This document shows, one piece after another, positions 56,649 to 64,000 of a stretch of DNA of 64,000 nucleotides. The DNA lies in NCBI RefSeq assembly GCF_032118995.1, contig NC_092648.1, positions 24,332,059 through 24,396,058 of the forward strand. Reading direction: 5' to 3'. Below the pieces are notes generated by a model that was not told where the DNA came from, searched no databases, and saw nothing but the letters and a program-made list of their open reading frames with translations. Position 1 is the stretch's first letter. Each line of letters starts with the position of its first letter. The DNA is from Asterias amurensis. Its lineage: Eukaryota > Echinodermata > Asteroidea > Forcipulatida > Asteriidae. A program made the translations under genes and the position numbers.

Positions 56649-58351
56649 TCCTAACATTTTGTTAACAGCTCCCATGGGATTTGCTCACATTTTCCAACCT
56701 GAACCCTTTAATTGTTCGGTCATTGTCCTCTTTTGTTTTATGGATTAGTTTGAACTATAACCACCGATCTGGGGACCTCTTCTTTTTCCTCTTTTGTTTT
56801 TTCAGTATGGTGTTTGTTTTTGCACATGAAGAGATTTCCCCCATCATCTTCCTGAGGAAGTTACAAACAGAACTTGGCCTTGTATTTTCAAACAAACACT
56901 TCCTGGACGCGAGACTGGTACCGAGTAGAAGGTTGAAGTATTACACCCCCCCCCCCCCCTCTTTATGATGGGTTGACTGTTTGAATAACCAATATTGTAG
57001 GAAGGGATGGTGGGGAAATGCAAAAAGTACAAGTATGCAGTACTACCAGACTTGATGACAGGAAACAGGGTTGGACTACTGATGTTTTTTAAAATATTTT
57101 TTTTCATTCTACACAAGACATGGTCTGTATTAACGTCATTACTTTGAAAGCCTTGAACCCTTGCTCTATATTTGAACAAATACGATACTTCATAAGCAAC
57201 AACAACCCTTCCACCAAAAGACGCCGTAAAAGGACGCCCTCTTTCGGTGCTCCGACAATGCCGACATTCTCGTCAAGTTTCTGTCGTAACAAAATGGTGC
57301 CCAAAATCACAGCCATTAAACAAATGCAATAGAAAAGGACCACGAAAATATCAAGACGATCAGAAACATAGTACGAAAATTAGCACCAAGATCCGTTTTT
57401 TTCGCGGGCCGTTATAGGCATGGCAGTGGTGAGGTCTGTCTATTTGAAGGCCATTAAAGATCCTTACTTGAACTTATTTGCACTGTTTTCGAACTTTTGG
57501 GGTGAGTGCAGATTTTATACCAAGATATATGTAGTGTTAATTTTGTCCATATTTTATTTTTCTCTCTCACCCTTGGAGCACACTGATGAGCGTCTCATGC
57601 GCCTATCTCTTTTTCCTCTTTTAAACTCACAGGAGGCGCTGGTTTGGTTTATTTTTGGTTCCCCTTTTCTCCACTATTTTTGTCTGTTGTTGTCTCAGAC
57701 TTTTTCCCAAATGACGAGCGTGAGTTTTGTCTGTTTCGTGTCTAGGAGCTTTGGGGTCGGGTTTGTTTGCTGCAAAACCCCGGGGTAGCATGTCGTGCGG
57801 AAAGAGGAAGACCAAAATCCAGATTGACCCTATCTAGGCCCTATGGTGTTTCCTTTACAAAAGTCTTCTTCACAAAACAGAAAGCGTATTGTTCGTATAG
57901 TGATAACACGTACTTTTTGTCCCTCCGTTGTTATTGACGTTCTGTTTCACCATGCAATCTTTCGATACCCTCGATAAATTTCCAACCAGGCAAAATGTGT
58001 ATTTTTATTATTTTCCTCAAGTCAAAGAACTTTTCTGTGTAGAGTTCGCTTAAGAAGATATTTGTTAAGGAAACACCATAAGCACACAAACATGCTCGTT
58101 CCGGCCGGGGCAACATGCCAATATGGCAAGATGTATAGGACTACTTTTAATTTCTGATTGCGCCAAAACCATAACCATATAACTTCCTTCATCGAAACAC
58201 TATTTATGATGTAATGTTTTCTTATTCTCCCTGAAACTTTTGAAATGTTGTGAAACAGATTTGAAGTTTTACGTGTTCTTAGACCTTATAATGAAAATGC
58301 TACTTTTTCTGGTAATGATGAGGTCATCGAAGACGTCATAACATAAAGTTT
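56649..58351. other. Duplicated intergenic spacer
   Basis: Co-linear with 16286-18891 but without the GCGCCA element and the 150-bp segment found at 18221-18370. I see no gene. Confidence 0.65.
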
Positions 58352-58731
58352 AAAGGCACTGGACACTATTGGTATTTACTCATTATAATTATTAATATAA
58401 AACCTTAATTGGTAACAAGTAATGGGGAGCTGTTGATAGTTTAAAACATTGTCAGAAACGGCTCCATCTGCATTAACATAGTTTCGAGAAAGAAGTAATT
58501 TTCCACGAATTTGATTTCGAGACCCCAGATTTAGAAATTGAGGTGTCTGAATTAAGCATCTGAAAGCACACAACTTCGTGTGACAAGGGTGTTTTTTCTT
58601 TCATTAATATCTCGCAACTTCGACGATCGATTGAGCTCAAACTTGTACAGGTTTGTTATTTTATGCATATGTTGAGATACACCAAGTGAGAAGACTGATC
58701 TTAGACAATTACCAAAGTGTCCAATGTCTTT
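58352..58731 (+). mobile_element. TTAA MITE (GGCAGTGGACAC family), copy 9
   Basis: Counterpart of 18892-19270. Here it is single and undisturbed. Confidence 0.87.
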
Positions 58732-59304
58732 AACAAATATGTATATATATTTATATCTAGAGAACAATAAACGATAGACCTACAAAATATTTGCACCATG
58801 AAAGCTCTTGATGCATGCATAGTACAAACTTTACAATCACCTCTACTTTCGGCCGAAACCGGACGTTGAAATACATGTATGCATGGATGTATGTATAAAT
58901 TGAAACACCTATACTAAATATCCGTAACCTACGCCATCTTGGATAAAAAGTGCGCATCGAAAAGTTCCCGGCCTTTAGACTTGCCATTTTTTCTATGATG
59001 TCTTAGATCAGATTGTATTACTCCTTTGAATGCTAATACTTATCACATCCTCATGTTAAAGCCGTTTTTGCATAAATCACCAAGCTAGATGCAACTCCTA
59101 TGGCCGTCTGGTAATCAGTGGAGCCATCTTGCGTAAAGTGGCGCGGCTTACAGTGAATGGAAAGAAGCAGACCTTTGAAGATCCCTTACTTTCCTCAAAA
59201 ATGTTTCTATGAAGCAAAGAGCACATCACCAGTCTTCATTTGTTGTTTGTTAATGGACAGAAATACTTGGTTCTTAATGTGCACTTAGTTCTTCAGCCTG
59301 TGTA

Positions 59305-59640
59305 AGTAATAGTAATAATAGTAATAACTATATAGCGCATTTCATAATAATGCACTTTACTTGTGCCCTGGTCATTTTGGCCAGTAACTTCCCTTTAATT
59401 CTTCTCAGCTCCCTGAAAGCCCTGAGCTGCCGGGTTGCTCCAGGGGCTTTTTCGTACACAATATCAACCTCTACCTTATCAGGTGCCCATTTATACCCCT
59501 GGGTGAAGAATAGTAAATCATTTTGCTCAAGGACAAAAGTTCACGACCATCACGACCGGGATGTGAACCGTCACTCCGATGATCCTAACCACCAGAACTT
59601 TAAGGCGAAGTTCTAAACCACTCGTCCATGACACTTTACA
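59305..59640 (-). mobile_element. SINE-like repeat, second copy
   Basis: Counterpart of 20284-20640 with small indels. Confidence 0.55.
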
Positions 59641-59759
59641 GTAGGGCTGAACCTTCAATATGCTTCGTTACTAAGCTTCAATAATCCAATTCATTGTTTA
59701 ATTAATTACCTGTAATCATCGACATATCTGTATCATTACTGAGTCAGTATGAAATAAAT

Positions 59760-59848
59760 GTTGTTGTTGTTGTAGTTGTAGTTGTTGTTGTTGTTGCTGT
59801 TGCTTTTGCTGTTGCTGTTGCTGCTGCAGTATGAAATAAATGTTGTGG

Positions 59849-59883
<35 letters not shown>

Positions 59884-59939
59884 GCTGTTGCTGCTGCTGC
59901 CGCTGCCGCTGCCGCTGCCGCTGCCGTTGCCGTTTGCCG

Positions 59940-60014
<75 letters not shown>

Positions 60015-60030
60015 TTGTTGTTGTTGTTTT
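59760..60030. repeat. Compound TTG/CTG/CCG microsatellite upstream of gene D
   Basis: Runs of TTG, TGC and CCGCTG interrupted by a repeat of CAGTATGAAATAAATGTTG (59826-59845, also 59747-59765), so the tract has been duplicated with its left flank. It ends about 115 bp before the start codon of gene D. Much longer than the equivalent tract before gene B. Confidence 0.95.
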
Positions 60031-60144
60031 TAGGCTAATGTGACGTCGTGATTTTGAGGCACTTCACTGCTTCAATTATGCAGGCATATCAAACTATATT
60101 GTCATGTGTTGTTCCAGGTTTTACTGGTATCAAGGCTGGACAAG

Positions 60145-62793
60145 ATGATTGAACTAACACGTATCCTGATTGGGTCGCTGGTACTCCTACTCATGGTCAA
60201 CGAATCCTACCAGAGTAAGACAGTGAACTGTATTTCCAAATAATTACTCATATAATAACTGTGAGGAATTTTGCTAATTTGAAATTCTAATTCCACAATC
60301 CTGTAATCCGGGATACAGCTCGCCATGTGTTCTGAGAAGGGCGTTCTTCATGTATGCAAGGATGTGGAATATCTATACTAAATAAATCTGTAACCTACGC
60401 CATATTGGATAAGAGGCACGCCATCAAAAAGCTCTCGGACTTAGACTTATTTATTTTTATTTTTTTGTGATTCTTATTTGTTTTTCTTCGATCAGTTATA
60501 CGATTTTCATTTTGCCCATTTCTCATTATGCCCCTCATAATGAAGACATTGCGTTATATCATGCCCCTCATCCTACCTGACTCCTTTGATTCAATTGAGT
60601 CATGTTTCATTAGAAGAAATAACATTGTGATTCGCACTACTTAATGTTCTTTCTTTATTATGATACATTTCTAGCCACATGTTATAACAGTCGGGGCGTC
60701 CGCGATACCGATGGCCGCTTTTGCTTTGATACCAGCCTGTCTTGTTGGTCCAGGCCTGGGTCCAAGTTGAAGCCAGCTCACCTGTCAGACATAAACAACG
60801 AGTTCCAGCTGTTCACCCGTCAGGATAATAGTGACAAACGCTGCACACATTACCAACAGTTAACCTGGGACAACCCCAACACATTCGATGGTTTCCACAG
60901 CTACAAGAAAACAATTGTTATAATCCCTGGCTGGCGAACGCGCGTTCGGGACGACTACATCCTGCCACTCTGTCGTTCGTTCATGAAATTGGTATGTATA
61001 ACTTTTGTGTCTAGATACCCTCCGCAGCGTTCTCATTGGTTGTTCGAGTGATGTATGAAGTGCGTTTTGGCGACCCCAACCAAGCCCAACCGAGAAACGA
61101 GTCGGTTACCGTTTGGTTTGAACAACCTCGCCATCGCGGTTTAAACGCGAAAACGCTCAACCGATGACTAAACAGTTTCTGGTTTCGGGTCGCCAATACG
61201 CACTATATACAAATACCCTTTCGCACTCCATTGCTCAAGCGCTTACTGTTGATTGGGGTGCATGCTGGCCTAGCTAGCGATCAAACTTGATCATTTATAG
61301 CTTAACCACAGTGCATCTCATTCCACGTCTAACGTGCTCGTAACGAGTATTGACGATAATATGTGCGTAAATCCGGGGTGGGGATATTGAGGATTGCATC
61401 AGTCACACTTCGTATTACATACGGCAGGCCGCGTATTTTTTGCCCAGGACAGATGAGGCCACTTACCATTTAATGGGCGCATGCTAAGTGGCCTCATCTC
61501 ATCTGGGGAAAAAATACGCCAGCAGGCCAAATCTTATAACACTAATAAAACAATACTGTCACATTATACAGGGCAATTACAACATCATCATGGTGAGTTG
61601 GCCATCGTCCCGATGGGAATTTATTCAGTTACACGAGAGTGTGATGGATATCGTACTGGTTGCAAAGGAACTTGCCTTACTGCTGGAGGAGTTGCACGAG
61701 CATCGAGGTTTACAGTACGAAGACGTCCACATGTTGGGGCACAGCCTTGGTGCCCATCTGGCAGGGTACACTGGCATGTTCTTAAACGGACAGATCGGGC
61801 GTATTTCAGGTATACAGCTAGACTTGAGTTAAAATCTAGCTGAGATCGCGATGGTTTTAGCTGAATCGGACAGGCAACCCCAGCCCGGCACCTCGCGCGA
61901 TTTGCGTACTAACACATTATGGATTGACGATAAAAACTATTAAAACATTCAATATATTTCGATACTTTCAAATCACACTTCCAGTGGGTTACGATCAGGC
62001 AAAGCAATCTGGGAAAGAAAAACACATGGCTAGGCAAGGTTATACACCGATGGGAACGAGGTTGATATGATTATCTATGGTGAGAACTATTATGTGCCTT
62101 TTTTTTTCTTTTCTTTTTTAATTTCGGGTCAAATTGATCGGCCAACCAAAAATTTTACACATAGCAATTATTATTTGGCTCTTTATAATTGTGTGTTTAC
62201 CCTATACAGGCCTCGACCCTGCGAGACCTTTTTTCCGGGAGTACCTCGGCACTTCAGATTGCCATTTGGATAGAACTGACGCTGACTTTGTTGATGTCAT
62301 CCATACGGATGGACCCATCCATGCGTTAGGACTTTATGAACCGGTAAGTTTTTGTTTAGCCCGAAAATTAGCCTCAAAAGAAGATGTGTTCGGCTGAAGC
62401 TAGAGCCCCTAATTAAAAAGCAATTGGCATATTGTGCACCCAATCTTTGTGTTAAATTAATGATATGAATGAATATCTCTGACGACACAGGTGGGTCACC
62501 AAGACTTTTATCCTAACCATGGCGACCTCGACCAACCAGGCTGTTTTTTGAAAATCGAATGCAGTCACCTGCGAGCAATTGACTACTACTTATCCAGCAT
62601 GAAGAACTTCCACATTCGGCCCGGTCGAACCTGTTCCTTCGACACCCTGACTCGGATGTGGCCGCCCCGTTGCAGCGGGACATGCCCCCGGATGGGCATC
62701 CATGCAGAGAAAGGAGACGGCTCTGGAAGATTCTTCATCAGGATGAATTCCAACAACTGCGGACGCCCCTTCATCAAGTGGCCGGTTGGATAG
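60145..62793 (+). CDS. Secreted pancreatic-lipase-family enzyme, gene D
   Basis: Five coding exons: 60145-60214, 60675-60991, 61572-61809, 62210-62343 and 62491-62793; 353 aa. The signal-peptide exon is identical to that of B. Ser187 (GHSLG), Asp211 (LDPA) and His279 (CSH) complete the triad. Two features stand out. The oxyanion-side motif reads VIIPGW, with proline 108 where B and C have histidine. The C-terminus is extended to GRPFIKWPVG because the stop used by B is a Trp codon here. Exon 2 has three extra residues (RPGSK against NK), and the lid is FLKIE. Introns match those of B closely. It is a secreted lipid hydrolase by family; the proline and the altered loops suggest changed specificity or reduced activity. 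Confidence 0.93.
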
Positions 62794-62926
62794 GTTACGT
62801 TTTGATATATAAGTTGTCTTTTTTTCTCGTATAGAGACCTACTCAGAACTCGGTTGAGTATCTTTGTTTGATCAGCAATCGTAAACGTTTCTATTATTCT
62901 GCAAGTTTGATACACAGATATTGTTT
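62794..62926 (+). other. 3' flank of gene D with empty MITE site
   Basis: Nearly identical to 23547-23688 and reads TATTGTTTAAAGGCAG at 62919-62934, the unoccupied target of the MITE at 23689-24071. Confidence 0.75.
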
Positions 62927-63311
62927 AAAGGCAGTGGACACTATTGATAACTATTCAAAATAATTGTTAGCATAAAACTTGTTAACGAGTAATGGGGAGA
63001 GGTTGATGGTATAAAACATTATGAGAAACGGCTCCCTCTGAAGTGACGTAATTTTGGAGAAAGACGTAATTGTCCACGAAATGATTTCGAGACCTCAGAT
63101 TCTGAAATTGAGGTCTCGAAATTAATCAAGCATCTGAATGCACACAACTTCGTGTGACAAGTGTGTTTTTTTTCTTTCATTGTTATTTTGCAACTTTGAC
63201 CACCGATTGAGATCAAATTTTCACAGGTTTGTTATTTTATGCATGTGTTGAGATACAGCAAGTCAGAAGACTGGTCTTTGACAATTACCCACAGTGTCCA
63301 GTGTCTTTAAA
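62927..63311 (+). mobile_element. TTAA MITE (GGCAGTGGACAC family), copy 10
   Basis: Counterpart of 24072-24450, full-length with TTTAAA at both edges. Confidence 0.88.
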
Positions 63312-64000
63312 GGTTTTGTGTACTTTTTGCACGACACAAAACATAATGTCCGCAGGTTTACATTTTGTTTACACAGTTTGAAGATAATGATGGTCAAAAT
63401 ATACCCGCTTAAAATAATTCTTGCTGAGGTGCTGTAGTTTCTGAGAAATGAGTAAAACAATGTCACAAAAGTAATGTTCGTCTCGGGAGACGAACATCAT
63501 TCTAATTTGTACAACGTATTTACCAGTAGTGTCATAACGATAGTCTCCTGAAAACATCACTCCCTGATTTTCACCTTTTTTCTCTAAAGAACTTGACGAG
63601 ACAAGAAGCTGAAACATCTACAGGTAAGTTATATTACATACATCTACCATGAGTTTAGGGATTCCTGTCATGTTCAAAAACCTACAAAAGGAACCGACAC
63701 CCTTTCAAACTCTTAGCCTATATTATTTACTCTAATATAATATAACTTTGACAATATTTAGCGGCATGTTAATTGGCTTGTTACTTTACATATTTAGTCT
63801 TAAGCGCATTTGTCCTATAGAAGGGGGTGGGAGTGTCTGGTATAGTTTAAATAAATAAACGATAGGGTGAAATAGTGTGTTTAACAACGCAAACATAATT
63901 GCATTAATATGAGTAGATGGTCTTGGATTAAATTACATTTCGATCATCGGGGGAATATGTGTTTAAATGGAGGGCAAATTTGGTAGTAAACGGAGGACTC
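63312..64000. other. Duplicated 3' spacer after gene D, to window end
   Basis: Co-linear with 24451 to about 25125. The segmental duplication is still running at the window edge. No gene seen. Confidence 0.65.

Noticed and set aside
59782-60043. Leu/Val/Ala/Cys homopolymer frames upstream of gene D
   Set aside because: Translation of a TTG/CTG/CCG microsatellite.

Overview
This is a eukaryotic window: genes are split by GT-AG introns, there are no bacterial-type operons, and the intergenic space is packed with foldback MITEs, tRNA-derived SINEs, LINE 3' ends and microsatellites. The repeat families (a roughly 380-bp TTAA-flanked MITE, a tRNA-like SINE with its B box on the minus strand, a Penelope-type tail) and the lipase genes suggest a marine deuterostome invertebrate. 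An echinoderm, most likely a sea star, is my best guess; this is an inference from recognised repeat flavour and was not tested.

The only convincing protein-coding genes are a cluster of secreted pancreatic-lipase-family genes, all on the + strand. Three are complete five-exon genes: B (20958-23546, 346 aa), C (47535-52983, 345 aa) and D (60145-62793, 353 aa). One is an orphan last exon, A (9660-9947), and one is a small last-exon fragment at 13251-13309. Each complete gene has a signal peptide and a Ser-Asp-His triad. All have an extremely short lid (five residues between the lid cysteines) and no PLAT domain, so they resemble phospholipase-A1-type members more than classical pancreatic lipase.

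Layout. 1-9180: head-to-tail tandem array of a 3.0-3.5 kb non-coding unit that ends in TAA repeats and amplified 27-nt hairpins, resembling a rolling-circle (Helentron-like) array. 9181-25190: first copy of a segmental duplication (orphan exon A, spacer, gene B). 25191-46700: MITE- and LINE-rich spacer containing a 1.2-kb TIR element with arrays of CGACTAGTCG-type motifs, a 4.8-kb TIR insertion splitting a LINE, a diverged single copy of the array unit, and a broken LINE reverse-transcriptase 3' end. 46780-52983: gene C with MITE-filled introns. 52984-64000: second copy of the segmental duplication (spacer, gene D), running off the window. The C-D pair therefore mirrors A-B; the 5' four exons of the A gene have been replaced by the tandem array.

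The most interesting signal is in genes B and D. Their introns and flanks are almost identical, and the signal-peptide exon is identical, but the mature-protein exons differ heavily and almost entirely by amino-acid-changing substitutions. These cluster in the segments matching the beta5 loop, beta9 loop and lid, which line the active-site entrance in this family. This is the pattern known from fast-evolving venom enzymes (accelerated exon evolution) or from patchy gene conversion.
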